Assembly (NCBI GenBank): GCA_001600455.1
Contig: BCKC01000003.1
Location: 4,386,754 to 4,450,753, forward strand
DNA: 64,000 nucleotides
Source of the DNA: Endocalyx cinctus
Lineage: Eukaryota; Ascomycota; Sordariomycetes; Amphisphaeriales; Apiosporaceae
Direction of reading: 5' to 3'
Each line of letters opens with the position of its first letter. Positions within the stretch are counted from its first letter, which is position 1. The notes beneath the pieces were generated by a model that saw nothing but the letters and a program-made list of their open reading frames with translations, was not told the DNA's origin and did not search any database. A program made the translations under genes and the position numbers. Positions 12,211 to 24,133 of this stretch are shown here, one piece after another.

Positions 12211-12462
12211 GTCATTTCTATTTCTGGGAGATATACACTTACGGCAATCGGCCGGATCAGACCGCAGGCCCGCCCGCTACCTTCGGCAACCGACGATCCT
12301 GATGATCCAGAATTTATACCGCGAACCTTGAATCATCTTCGAGTGATAGCAGTCAATAGCCCGGCATCTTCCCTGAGAGTAGCTAAACCATATCTTACAC
12401 CCGCCTGGATCACCACCAAACCCGGAGAGCTTTCGAGATGGGGTAGAAGCCTATATTTTTAA
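12211..12462 (+). other. Unassigned open stretch, possible gene remnant
   Basis: Eighty-three codons lie between stops with no ATG start of their own. The peptide has balanced composition (for example DDPDDPEFIPRTLNHLRVIA and WITTKPGELSRWG) and looks more protein-like than its surroundings. I do not recognise it. It could be a further piece of the decayed gene upstream or chance. Confidence 0.2.
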
Positions 12463-12800
12463 CACTCCGTCAGAACTGGCTTCAGAACTAGTTAGTTAGA
12501 TTTGGGGAGTTCGTGTTAATGAGATGGAGAGCGAGATTCGTAGTCTCTTATAGTATAACTAACTACAAGTTCATGGGACCTATGATGCTTTCAAATACCG
12601 CTTTTCCCTCCCCTCTTTCCCCCCTTCCTTCTCTTTCGCGTTTATGCATAATATCGAAAAAGTCGGTAATCAAGGATAAAGATGCAATTATGGAATATAA
12701 TACATACAGTCTGACGGTCTCAGCTGACCGAATAAGGATACATTCGCTGTGCTTTTCATCAACCCACCTACCCAGCTCTCTCATACTTTCCCCTTTCCGC

Positions 12801-14672
12801 ATGTCCACGATGTATTCCGGAAACCCATGTCTAGAGAAACTACCGTTGCTAGTATTCGAGACGATCTGCGAATATCTACCTGACAAGAGTTTGCCCAATC
12901 TATCATTAGCGAGTCGATTTTGCTACAATGCTTCTTCAAGACGGCGCTTCGAGAATGCTCATTTCAAGGTGCGAAGCCTGGAGAGATCGCTGCAGAGCGT
13001 GGAGCGTTGGGATCTGATGTTATCATCAGGCGGTCGTAGGGGCTATGTGCGGCGTATGCAGATTACTAGCACGCGGACCGATATTCGGAGGGAAGGGAAC
13101 GATGATGATGATGAGGAGTATGAGGAAAAATACGATCACGAAGACCTCGGGTCGGGCTTTGGAGATATGGAGTGGCTGTCACGGCCTTTACGATCCGAAA
13201 CACATATATCCAACGGCGCACCGAGTGTGACTGACCATGAACGATGGGAAACGTTCTGGACGAGATTAGCACACTTGATCAGCCAATTCGGAAATCTCAC
13301 AGATCTATTCTTTCCCCGCAAAGGTAAACCTATGCCGCCAGTTTTGCTATCTACACTGCACCAACACCATCCTGCGTGTCGATTACATACCGATTTTTAC
13401 ATCAGGTTATCTGCGCCTTCGGATGACCTAGTGTTGGCCGAGTCGCCTTGTTTATACGACATTCACTGCTACGACTTTAGTCGCACGACGCCTGATCCGC
13501 TCAATCGACGTGCGGCAATATACGTAATGAGTGAGCTTGCACCCAAGCTAGAACATATGAGCCTATTTATGCCTGATGGCTACTACAGGAGCCCTTCGCG
13601 ATCATCCTGGGCCTCGAGGCAAGAAAAGAAAGGGAACCTTAAAAGCCTGCGAGTCCAATCTCGTATCGACGAGAAATCTTTTAAAGAATGGGATCGCAGC
13701 ATAAGGCTAGAAGTATTGGAATCACTTCGCCTGTCCCACGTGTACAGTCCTTCCTTGTTGTATCTAGCGAGGAACCTAGCCCGCGAAGGTAAGTTCATAT
13801 CGTTACGGAGACTAGAGCTGGGCTATCACGAGGCCCCCGGCCAAACCGAATGGAGTCCGCACATGAGCGAAGCCGCCGGTTTATTTCTCGAGGCGATCCC
13901 CCCACAACTCGAGCACGTAGAGTTAACGAACGTGCTCGACGATTTCTCGATTCTCTCCCTCTTCCGTCACCACGGGCCGACTCTGCGCGTACTTCTCCTC
14001 TCCTCGTATCACCCGCGACTGGAAGATCGGCAAAAGCCGTTCGCTATCTCACCTTACGTCGAGAAAATGGTAGAACGGTGCCCTCGTCTCCGAGCGCTCG
14101 AGATCCTCGCGCCGCGAACCGAAGGTGACCGGGACGAGGTCGCCGTCTACCGCGCGTTAGGAAAGCTGCCGAAGCTGCGGCGCCTATCCCTCGCGCTCGA
14201 CTGCTCGCAGCGGCGGGTCTACTGGGAGGAGCAAACGCCGCCGCTGGAGCAGTTCGGCGGCGTCGACGTGTCCGCCTCCAACGTGCGCAGCATGCTGGTA
14301 AACAGCGCTCTGGACGAGCGTCTCGCTGCTTCCATATTCGAGGCGATCTCGTCGTCCTCCCTTCGGTGGTTGAAGCTCCGCACCGTGGGCGCCGGCAATT
14401 TCGGGAGCGGCTTTCAGGACATGGATGCGGAGGTCCTGTTGGGGTGGATTAGCCGGAGCTGGGTTTGCGAGAAAGTCGCCGGAGACGGCTCCAACGAGGA
14501 CGAGATCCAGGTCAGGGAAATTGGAAAGAGGGCGAGACTCGAGGTGGGCGAGAAACTAGATAAGGAAGGTCTGCATCCAGACATGGCGAGAATATGTGAT
14601 AGAATCTGGCCAAATTGCCCGAAGGGATGGAAAGAGGATTGGTCAAGCTTTCCGCTCTACGAAGAGACTTGA
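12801..14672 (+). CDS. F-box protein with LRR-like C-terminal region
   Basis: I read 623 residues in one exon. The start at 12801 (MSTMYSGN) places the F-box at residues 11-55, the usual position. The frame stays open 96 codons upstream, but that part has no domain. The F-box reads LEKLPLLVFETICEYLPD followed by LPNLSLASRFCYNAS. The remainder has repeated leucine-spaced segments (LEVLESLRLSHVYSPSLLYL, ISLRRLELGYHE, LEHVELTNVLDDFSILSLF, LRALEILAPR, LPKLRRLSLALD), as in fungal F-box/LRR-like proteins. Such proteins bind Skp1 through the F-box and bring substrates to an SCF ubiquitin ligase; the substrate is unknown. An acidic low-complexity stretch (DDDDEEYEEKYD) interrupts the first third. These genes are numerous and fast-evolving in filamentous fungi. 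Confidence 0.85.
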   Translation: MSTMYSGNPCLEKLPLLVFETICEYLPDKSLPNLSLASRFCYNASSRRRFENAHFKVRSLERSLQSVERWDLMLSSGGRRGYVRRMQITSTRTDIRREGNDDDDEEYEEKYDHEDLGSGFGDMEWLSRPLRSETHISNGAPSVTDHERWETFWTRLAHLISQFGNLTDLFFPRKGKPMPPVLLSTLHQHHPACRLHTDFYIRLSAPSDDLVLAESPCLYDIHCYDFSRTTPDPLNRRAAIYVMSELAPKLEHMSLFMPDGYYRSPSRSSWASRQEKKGNLKSLRVQSRIDEKSFKEWDRSIRLEVLESLRLSHVYSPSLLYLARNLAREGKFISLRRLELGYHEAPGQTEWSPHMSEAAGLFLEAIPPQLEHVELTNVLDDFSILSLFRHHGPTLRVLLLSSYHPRLEDRQKPFAISPYVEKMVERCPRLRALEILAPRTEGDRDEVAVYRALGKLPKLRRLSLALDCSQRRVYWEEQTPPLEQFGGVDVSASNVRSMLVNSALDERLAASIFEAISSSSLRWLKLRTVGAGNFGSGFQDMDAEVLLGWISRSWVCEKVAGDGSNEDEIQVREIGKRARLEVGEKLDKEGLHPDMARICDRIWPNCPKGWKEDWSSFPLYEET

Positions 14673-17600
14673 TATTGGAGCAAAGTTAATACATGTTCAA
14701 TTATCTCAAAAATCACCATGGATGAGAGATTTGACGGTATAATCGTACGACATTGCTCCACCGATAGCGGCTTCGTCTGAGCCGAGGAGGTGAAGACCCG
14801 CCCGTTATGTATAGCGGCAGGTAGCTTACCAATGGAGGGGGTGAGCACCCAGAAAACTCTTTCAAAATCCCGATACTCCACGGAATAAGAATAGCCGAGT
14901 ATCTCGAAGATCGGGAATATAGACACCAAGGTACCATAACTAATTTAGCAAACGCCTTATACTTTACTGTAATAGGTCCCATCATTCGATTCTGGGTCAA
15001 TCGGCAGCAAGAGGACAAAATTCAGTAGTTTTGATGAGATCATGTCTCATTACCAATGCTTGAAATCATCTTAGTAATCTATCTATGAAGTCCCGCTAAT
15101 ACAAAGTATATTTTTCACGATATCAAGCCCTAATCAAATTACGGAATAATGAAGACGTATTTATCACTTTATAAAACCGTCTTTGAAAATTTTCTAATAA
15201 ACCTAATACCGTTTCCCTTATACATACATAACTTTTACATAACACAATATTTCTCATGCAAGCAGGTCGGATAGTGTACGTACTCACCGCGGATGGATTG
15301 AGCTGAGCCAAAGCAACGATCCCTTGCTAGCCTAACTCGTTCATATTTTGGTACGCCCGCGATGCCGGTATCCCATGTCTACCGTCCAAGCAGGCAGAAC
15401 CCCTCGTGGTTAAGTAAAAGAGTTTTTTTTTCTTCGTGTTTATTCTGCAAGCCACCAAAAGCCCCCTAAAAAAGCCCCTGAAAGCCCTGCAAGGCTTGTT
15501 ATGCGCACAAACACCGTCATCCTTCCTTATTCAGGTTAGGGATAATGGGGGGGAGGGGGGGATAATTGGGGGTCCTAAGGGGAGAAAAAAAAAGTTTTAC
15601 CTAATGACGTTTTATTAGTCGTCTTATGCACCTAAGCTTAGATGCTAATGCATACATAGTAATATATGTATGAAGAACAACTCTGCATATTTAGTCTGTA
15701 CATATGCAAAATTAAAATACAGTATAATAACATTGAATTGACCTCTTGTTGTCAAAGGTTGAGAACAGGATGGGCGGTTGATTAAAGTATCGTTGCTATG
15801 GTAAATACGAGTATCGATTATCAGGATAGACCCAACAAAAAAAAAATTATTTCTCTTCGTTATGCATAAGGGTTGTAAAATAGCGTATGACTCTACTACC
15901 GCAATAATATTTCTCGCCACAATACGAAGTATTACGAGGCTTACAGGACCAGCTGAATGTTTGTTAGCAGCTTGCCAGCCAGACCAGCCTGCCTGCCAGG
16001 AAGAAATAAAGATGAGATAAGCACTACGGAGTACCTACAGCGTTGTTATTAATATGTACACACTTTTTATATGTATAGTAGGACGGAATTATATGCAATA
16101 ACAAGAGGATGATATAGGAAAATAGGAACAAAAACCAAAAACCAAAAAAAAAAAAAAAAACGCGATAAATGAAATACCATGCTTGTGCCGCACTTTTGTA
16201 ATCACGGGCGCTTGTCCCTCTCTTTCTCTTCGACTGCCTATTGGCCCTCCGTCCAGAAGTGATACGGAACGGAAAGGGTAAAATTGCGCTAAGATGCTAT
16301 CATCAGCTCAAGGAGATGAGTATTTCATGCGGCTAACCTCTCTCTCCGTGCCACAATCACCGTATCTACCTCGTACTACTTCGCACAAGGAGCACACGCT
16401 CCAGAGAGGTGAGTGGCGGGAAGAAGAAAGAAATAATAAAAGAGAGATATAAAGCACCGCGGAGTCATCGGCTAGATACTTGATGGGATAAGTCGTTTAC
16501 CTAGATATGCTTGGACGAGTAAATCGTATGTATCTCTTCCCACCCCTTTCTTCTTACAGTATTTCCTCGAGGCGTTTTTTTTTTTTTTTGGGCTGTTAAG
16601 TTGTGTAATGAACTAAAGCAAGGTTGGTCAGGTGCGGCTTGGACATTCGCCGTGGAACCGGTAGCGCGTCACCGACCCAATTTGTAGGGTAAGATCACAC
16701 CGGGGGACTGTTCCGTCGCAATACCGTGCCCTTCAAGGGCCCCAATTATCACGTATCCATGGAACATGTCAGTGCAAAAAAGTTGTAAGCTCGTAACTGT
16801 CATTTTGTTTTTAAAATTTTTTATTTCCTCTTCTTTTTCCATCGGCAGGTATGGCAGGTAAGTGTTTTGCGAGTGCCGCGCTTTGGGCTTACGGATAGCA
16901 GCAGTAAGGATAGTTCGAGATGGCAACTCGGATTCCACTTCTTTTTCTTTTTTTCTTCGAGCGTGCAGGCTATGCTCCTTGGGTTGCACAGGTAAAAAAA
17001 ACAAAAAAGTTGATTCCCGCTTCGGAGCAATGGTTGTGAATTGGTAATCACTGTAGGTTCCCGAAGTATGTATGATCGAGACTCGTGGGCCATGGCGCTG
17101 CTGTGATACGATTGGAGAAGAAAATCCCATGCCCAGGGTTTTATCAGATGCATTTCGCTGAAGTTTTTTTTTTTTTTTTTTGCTGCGTTGGTTCACATAA
17201 TGCAAATGCAATCGGTAAAATAAAATTACTGGTCGACTCCACGTAAGCGTTCACCACCATGTCCTGTCTGCGTCGGCATTTAATAACTAGCATACTTTCT
17301 TTTGGTTATGATAATACAATTTATCGATGTTCGCATAGCGAACCCAGCACTCGGGTCTTCCTCATTATTCACAGGGAACGCCCTTTTATGTCAGCCGTTG
17401 AGTAAGGTATTACGAATGAACCCTGATGTGCGCAATAATGAGTGATTTTCTTATTAGAATCGAAATTCGGTGTCACTGCCGAAAAATTAGGACATCCCGA
17501 TACACCCCGGAAATGGGTTTCTCATTAGAGGACTGATTGACTTCCCTTCTTTTTTTTTTGTCCGTTCCCCAGCGCTGCTGTTATTTCCTTTTCTTGGTTA

Positions 17601-18906
17601 CAATTGAGCGGATCTTGATTGAGAAGAGGAAAAAAACGAGGAAAGAGAGAGAACGTGCCTCGTTCTTTTTCTTTCCAAGGCATGTAAGTCGCAGACGTCA
17701 AAGCGGAACCCCGCGATTGTTGTCTTTAAATTTTTTGTTAGTCTGTTCTGGAAACGGGGTTGATGATCTTCTCCCGTTCTTAGAATACCACCCTGGGGAC
17801 GTGAGAGTGTACGTGTGTGTGTGGTGTGTGGTGTGCCCATCACACATTTTTTTTTTACGCCTCGAATGATTCGTCGGCGAATGCGCAGGGGTGGGAACGC
17901 GAGCGCGTCTCCTCTCGCAGAACACAAAACAACATCGGAAACCCCAAGGATGCACGAAATGTGACAAACTTTCTGACTGGAAATTGAGCTTCGTCGCCAT
18001 TGGATTGAAATGCTTCCCTGAGCGCGTCAGGGACGTTGCCTTACATCGACCAGGGTTTCCAAATAGGTAAATTCATTTTTTGGAGATTTTTTTGTTTTCC
18101 CCATTATATCACTTATTATTATTACCATTATCCGTCACTCTCGCTGTTGTTATTGCCGTCAGTATCGTCGCCATCAACACAGTTCGTGAAAATCGCTGTT
18201 ATTATCGTTATCAATATCGCCATTTAGACACTTTTGCCACAGTGGTGACCCTCCCTAGAATTGAAGTATTCGTATTCGTCTGTTAGAGATAAATAATAAA
18301 ATACAGGCCGAGGCCCTTTCTGCCCCCTTTCTATCTAATACTTAGCGTAATTATGACGAGTGCGACTACGGCTCCAATATTGGGGAAGTTTTGAAACCAG
18401 TCAAATTGGGTAAGGGAGAAATAAATGTTTCTGTTTCTTACTTAATCGTTTCCTATTACCTGTCTTTTTCACTTGACTCGTACTTTTGTATATTCTTAAC
18501 ATTAATTATTGTAGATTGAAGATAGAGTGTATATATATACTATATATATAAAAAATATTCCTAGTATATACCGAGTGCTCTTATATATGTCTGGTATAGG
18601 ATATACTGTGGGTGATAAAATATGATTGTGGAGTTTGATTGAATTTATAACTTAATATTTTATCATGATCCCAGTTGTTGATCAGATCGATCAATCAACT
18701 CTGATCTTAAATCACAGCCCTATTTCTTCTTCATTGTGACATGAACTCGTATTTTATACAATAGTGTAACTCAAACAACCAGCGAAGATAAAAAGGAAAG
18801 AAAAAAAGAGAAAACTATTGTTTAAAATGGCTGAAGAGATATTATAGTATACACAAAACCATAACATAATTATACTTAAGCAGGTACGGCACATTATATC
18901 TTGTTT

Positions 18907-18928
18907 CTCTCTCTCTCTCTCTCTCTCT
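18907..18928. repeat. (CT)11 dinucleotide repeat
   Basis: Perfect CT repeat in the gene-poor region, followed by direct repeats of TTTAGTGTAGG-like sequence. Confidence 0.9.
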
Positions 18929-19320
18929 TTAGTGTAGGGTACTACTATTTAGTGTAGGTCTATAGGCCTAATAATAGGTTAAAACAAGTGACCCAACGTT
19001 TCCAAACTGTAGGGCTTTCTAGTGTAGTGTACTTAGTGTACTTAGTGAATTTAGTACTTACTAATTGTATCTAAGCAGTAGTATACAAGTAAGTACCTAG
19101 AAAAGTAATTGTTACCTAAACCTGCAATTAGTATAGAACATTGTTTTTCTTCCCGTTCCCTGGTAGAGATATACTTCCAAGAAAATCTTATGGGATAGAC
19201 CAGGCAGATTGAGTTGGTCAATCCTGGATAGACCAGACCTGACCCATCCTGCCATCCACTTGCCATACTGCAGGGGTAGTGGGAGAGACAGGGGGGTTTA
19301 CTTTATTTTCCACTACTACT

Positions 19321-19350
19321 GTACGGAGTACATACATACATACTCCGTAC
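19321..19350. repeat. Perfect inverted repeat, 10-nt arms
   Basis: GTACGGAGTA, a 10-nt spacer (CATACATACA), then TACTCCGTAC form a perfect stem-loop. The same GTACGGAGTA/TACTCCGTAC word occurs in at least three other spacers in this window (2139-2155, 16025-16034, 35482-35492). Confidence 0.85.
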
Positions 19351-20706
19351 ATCCTACATATACCTACAGTATTACACTACACTGCTGGGCGCGAACCCCA
19401 CCAAATCCCTGTACTTTATGTACTGTAGTATACATTGTAACACTTCACTCTTCACTTACGATAATGAGGTGAGGGACCAAAACCAGTTGACACATGTATG
19501 AGGAAACAGGTCCCGCGTCAGCTTCGATTTTCTCCATTGACTAGGTTGAAGAAAAAGTACTATTATTATATTATTCTTTTACTCTCTTTCCTACCGTCGT
19601 GATCAGATTTATAACCTTTTCCTTTTTTTATTTTCCTTACCCATATTCGTTCACTCACTTTTCTTCCCCTCTCTCATTTCTCTTTTATGTACGTACCTAA
19701 ACATTGAATTTTGTTTCTTCCATATTTGAGACTAATAAGAAACATCAGCAGCCTAGAAGGGGCTGTGAAGGTATATTCAAAGGGTATTCATTCATTCATT
19801 CATTTTTTTTTTTTTCCTTTTCTACTTACCCACCCTCCTAATTATTCTTCCTTATTTACATACCTTTCTCGGTCTACTCTGTACATCGCATATAAATATA
19901 AAACTCCGGCACTCTAGCGGTATACGTACGTCCCTTTTTTATATATACGTGCGTCCCTTGCATATTCATTACCTAGGTATATATATACATACTCAGGTAC
20001 CAACCGGCAACCAGAAACCAGTACTACTAGTGCGGCATATCCGACTCATTTTATATTTGTCGCTTGACATCTAACGTCGATTTAATTTTACTCTCACTTT
20101 CGTACTGAATCGATCGAGGTTTGAACCGTCCTACGGGTCCGTCTCTCTGTACGCTAAAACGTGTCGACTAAATTGGCAACTCCACATCAACGTCCTCGAC
20201 AGGTCAGACTGAATTGAACGACGCTTCTTTCTATGTGGGTAGCTTACGGGACTACTGTAACAACCATCCTCCCGGATCATTAGCCCATCTTCTAGTACCG
20301 ACTTCCACTTAAAAAGAATTGACGTGGAGGAACGATTGCGTAAAGTTATTTTTATGCGCAAGGTTACCTTGATATCGTCTTCGGCAAGATTCCCCCCCAT
20401 CTATCCGCATTGTTTATATCCTTTAAGATTGGCTTTGCATTGATAGGCCTTGTCTGTTGTTGTTATTGTTGTTATTATCTTTTTATTACATGACAACGCT
20501 GGACTCATTCTTTTCCTTTACTCGGCATCGTTTAACTCTCCATGTGTAAGCGACGAATATTCCCGACGCGAAGTGCACACACACACCATCATTCTCACCC
20601 AATTCTTCCAAGCTTAGGATATAACACGGACGTATTTTGTCCTGGAAAAGATACTCGGCCAAAGTTACATCTTTGATATCAACGCATTGCGTTATAATAT
20701 TTTTAA

Positions 20707-23169
20707 ATGGCGGAACCACAGTCTCTTACCCCTCCTAGCACGTTTGATGCCATATTGGAACGATCATCAGGCAGCACACGACGACCACGACCACCTAACA
20801 TCACTGTTACCGGAGATGAAAACAGAATCCCGTTGCGTCAGAAACCAAGTAAGCGAGACTCTAGAGTCGGTCTAAGAACTCTGTTCGCTAGGACAAAACC
20901 GAGCAAGCATGATAGCGGTACAGTTGAATCAACATCGCTGCGAGAGCCCGGACGGTCCGGCATTCGAGCTTCCTTGGCAGAAATCAGCAATTGGCCTTAC
21001 AAACTTCATTCGGCTCGTTCAGAAGCATCCCTACTAAGCTCGGCTTCGCTGATCTCGAGACCCTCGACAGCGTCGGAAAACCCTCTGAGTGCACGTTCTC
21101 GACTAGGTAGTAGCGATGAAAAAGCCCTTCCGGTTCCATCTCATCAGGCAAGAAGTGCGATAGCAGGCTGGGATCCGCCGCCGCTGTTCCAAGTTTACCC
21201 TCAAGGCGTTAAGCATAGCGTTTTACATGCGTGTAACGCTTCTGTGGAAGCCTTAGCGAAGGCCAGCGATGCAAGAAGGGGTTCGCTCTCTCCCGGTGAA
21301 CCTCCCCAGAGCAGCTTTCCTGGACACGAATCTGGATTGGAAAGGAAGGATGGAACAATCAAGAAGAAACATCATCGCATCGCAAGCGTTAAGAGTTTGG
21401 AGTGGACTGCTAAGATATACGTGCTTATCACCACCGGATACCTACTCCAATATGCCTCGGAAGGAAGCTTTGACAGATTACCAGAAAAAGTTTTGAAGCT
21501 TACTAGGGACTCGGCCGTGTTTGCTAGCGACCTAATACCTGGTAAACACTGGGTTTTGCAGGTTGTTTCGACGACAACTGCCGACGGTCTACCTTCTCCA
21601 TCCCTGGATGGCAGCAGATCTCTCAGGTCTAAACTTTCGATCCGAGGAAGCGAAAAACGAGAGAACAATAGCATGTTGCTCGTGTTTGAGTGCGTGGACG
21701 ACATGAACTCATGGCTTGCGACTTTGCGACAAGAAATCGAACTGTTAGGTGGAAAGAAAAAGCTGTCGGAGACTGGAAAAGTTGAAGATGAAGACGATGA
21801 GAGAAACACACTCGCAACTCCACCAAGCCTACAGGCTATGGCTACTCAGGATTCTGAATGTTCTCCGCCTATTCCAGCGAAAGACTTTTCATGGCCCCAA
21901 AGTGCTCTCGGCGAACCGATCGAGGACGACAGCAGCGCAAGGAAAGAGCGATCGTCGGAATCAACGCTTGACGACGAATCGATTACGACAAGCTTCAATT
22001 CAACCGACAGCCATCGCAATGGTAACCGTTTCTCGTATATGTCTTCTGGGCAGAGAACATTCGTAACATCGGTAGGCTCATCTCCGGCTTGTTCTCCTAC
22101 CCAAGCCAATTTTTCGATCCAACACGAAGATCTTCAAAGTTCGCCGAACGGACCGGAAGTCCGACTTCGACCCAACGCCGCAGCTATTGTCAATCGCAGA
22201 CAGTCAATGCAAGCCATGGTGTCTGGCAACGAGGCGAATGCTCGTCCATCCTCGTCAGTCTCGACGTCATCGAGCCACGAAACCACGCCTGAGTATACCA
22301 TCTCTTCTTACACTGTTCCAAACTTCAGCGTCCCTCAAAATTCAAATAAGCGCTATTCCTCGACAAGCATAATATCGGAATCCGGATCTATTCCAGAGCA
22401 GCCCCGAGGTTTCGACCACGATCTTTCGCCTAAGCCACCTCGGAGACTCCCTCCGACATCGCTCGCCATGGCTCGTCCTCTTTCCATCGTGATTGATCAA
22501 CCTTCACCTATATCACCACTCTCGCCATCGAATGTGGCAGAAGCAGCCAACTCTGCAAACATCTTTGCTCCGTGGTCCGACAAGTCTCTTAGACGACAGG
22601 CACAGGAGCAGGCAAGCTATTTCGCTAACCATGCCAAACCGGCCCAGCCTCACAAGGCTGAGTCTTCGCAGCCGAAAACAATCGATCAGTTGCATTCCTC
22701 ATCTGAGCGCGGGGTCAGAGGGGCTTCGCCGGAGTCGATCCCACGAGCTTCCTCGTCTCTGGGCTCGTACGGACCAGCAGAAAAGATATTGGAAAGTCAC
22801 ATAACCAAAAAGCATGCATCGTATAAACGGGCCACTTATATCGCCGACACTTCCTCATCTTATCAGATTTTCCCTCAACCAGCAGCAACTAATGCCAAAA
22901 CTTGCCATGATTTTTCTTTTGGGGGACGAAACTCAAGTCTGGCACCCGCACCAGGATTCTCGTCAAAACGATCCCTGAATGCGCTACGAGCTCAAGACAA
23001 GAACCGGTCTTCACAGTTCCTGGGTGTTGATAGGGACGTAAAAGGTCTCGCAACTAGGAAGAGCATGCCTCACCTAGTAGACGGACCCCCTCCGGCCCCG
23101 CCACCAACCTGTGCTCTCCCCCCTATCCCAAGAAAACGATCAAGTGCATTACGAACTATCAAAACTTGA
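20707..23169 (+). CDS. Pleckstrin-homology-domain protein with long disordered regions
   Basis: One exon gives 820 residues from the ATG in ATGGCGGAACC. The N-terminal 210 residues are Ser/Arg/Pro-rich. A PH domain spans about residues 221-346: SVKSLEWTAKIYVLITTGYL and LLQYASEGSFDRLPEK form the first strands, WVLQVVS lies mid-domain, and the closing helix is VFECVDDMNSWLATLRQEIE with its characteristic Trp. The C-terminal 470 residues are low-complexity, with many SP/TP sites and poly-Pro patches (GPPPAPPPT, LPPIPRK) that could bind SH3 or profilin partners. PH domains bind phosphoinositides or proteins, so a cortical or membrane-signalling role is likely but unproven. I know of no gene name for this widespread fungal family. 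No intron signals are evident. Confidence 0.85.
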   Translation: MAEPQSLTPPSTFDAILERSSGSTRRPRPPNITVTGDENRIPLRQKPSKRDSRVGLRTLFARTKPSKHDSGTVESTSLREPGRSGIRASLAEISNWPYKLHSARSEASLLSSASLISRPSTASENPLSARSRLGSSDEKALPVPSHQARSAIAGWDPPPLFQVYPQGVKHSVLHACNASVEALAKASDARRGSLSPGEPPQSSFPGHESGLERKDGTIKKKHHRIASVKSLEWTAKIYVLITTGYLLQYASEGSFDRLPEKVLKLTRDSAVFASDLIPGKHWVLQVVSTTTADGLPSPSLDGSRSLRSKLSIRGSEKRENNSMLLVFECVDDMNSWLATLRQEIELLGGKKKLSETGKVEDEDDERNTLATPPSLQAMATQDSECSPPIPAKDFSWPQSALGEPIEDDSSARKERSSESTLDDESITTSFNSTDSHRNGNRFSYMSSGQRTFVTSVGSSPACSPTQANFSIQHEDLQSSPNGPEVRLRPNAAAIVNRRQSMQAMVSGNEANARPSSSVSTSSSHETTPEYTISSYTVPNFSVPQNSNKRYSSTSIISESGSIPEQPRGFDHDLSPKPPRRLPPTSLAMARPLSIVIDQPSPISPLSPSNVAEAANSANIFAPWSDKSLRRQAQEQASYFANHAKPAQPHKAESSQPKTIDQLHSSSERGVRGASPESIPRASSSLGSYGPAEKILESHITKKHASYKRATYIADTSSSYQIFPQPAATNAKTCHDFSFGGRNSSLAPAPGFSSKRSLNALRAQDKNRSSQFLGVDRDVKGLATRKSMPHLVDGPPPAPPPTCALPPIPRKRSSALRTIKT

Positions 23170-24133
23170 ATAGTTCATATCCACCACGACCACAGTCTTA
23201 TTTTTCCTTTCTTATATTTCTCTTCCACCTTGCAGGGAAGCATACTCCCTTGTATTATTTCATGATGACAACTTTTGTGATGATTACACCTGATGACGGA
23301 TGGCGTTTAAAAAAGAAGTAGATAACTTATATATAGAGGGTGCCATTCTCTTCACATCGGCGAAATGGTAAATGGTGTTCCCTTTTTTTTTTTCAATCGG
23401 ATGGAAGTAGTAAAGTCGGTTAAACCAACGTTTACACGTTACACTCTTTCTGTCTCCTTTTTCTTTTTTTCTTTTCGATGATTTAAGAAGGGGTGGGTGC
23501 ATAAGGGATCGGATTGACTACAAGGATGATACCACCAATATTGCAACGAAATGGAATATGATGGGGATGATGGGGATGAAGAGAAATATTAGATGTGTAT
23601 GCTCTTATCATCTAGGAGTATTCTCGAGGCATCTATTGTCTCCTTGGCTACGACAGCCTTTTTTTTTTTCTTTCTTTCTTTTCGTAGTTAGAAGATAGAA
23701 CAATAAGAGATGTAAAATTTTTCAATTTGAAGCATTATAGTTAGTGAAGATGTCGGTGAAGATGATACACTTCTATGACGCAGACCGACGGTAAAATAAA
23801 TATTGGAAATGGATTTGTCTGAATATCTGGCTGGTTGAGTACGTAATCCAGAATGTGTTTAAAAATTAAATATACAGTGTATAGACAGTACAAATACTAA
23901 TTTACACCGTCAAAAATTTCACTAGCGCGGGGCAAACGTTTGCCCCACAGCATTTGTGAATTTCGAATTTCGGAAATGGCAAAATCTCCCAAAAGATAAA
24001 TAATTCTTATTCCATCATATCCATTTTGATCTAACTACTTGATCAACCAACCAACAGCTACACACATCTCCGATAAAAATACTAGGAAAACGAGTCGAAT
24101 ATTAAATAAACAAGAGATTATAAGATAAGCAAA
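23170..24133. other. Intergenic spacer
   Basis: This holds the 3' flank of the PH-domain gene and the promoter of TIF35. It has short poly-T tracts and a pyrimidine-rich stretch, and no gene is seen. Confidence 0.55.

Larger units (their letters stand above)
10892..12800. other. Intergenic region with decayed coding fragments
   Basis: This 1.9-kb gap between the cyclotransferase-like and F-box genes contains two protein-like open stretches without starts, at 11435-11851 and 12211-12462, described separately. The rest has no recognisable feature. Confidence 0.5.
14673..20706. other. Six-kilobase gene-poor region
   Basis: I find no convincing coding sequence here. Short frames are low-complexity or homopolymer translations. 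The region has CT-rich tracts (18907-18928 and about 19560-19870), poly-A (16144-16160), poly-T (about 17164-17180), a TACGGAGTAC motif (16025-16034), a perfect inverted repeat (19321-19350) and TACCTAGGTA (19970-19979). The last 1-2 kb probably contain the promoter and leader of the PH-domain gene. A non-coding transcript or an intron-rich small gene could be missed by eye. Confidence 0.5.

Noticed and set aside
16669..17211. 180-codon minus-strand frame in the gene-poor region
   Set aside because: Low-complexity Lys-rich translation of homopolymers, with no domain and no splice support.
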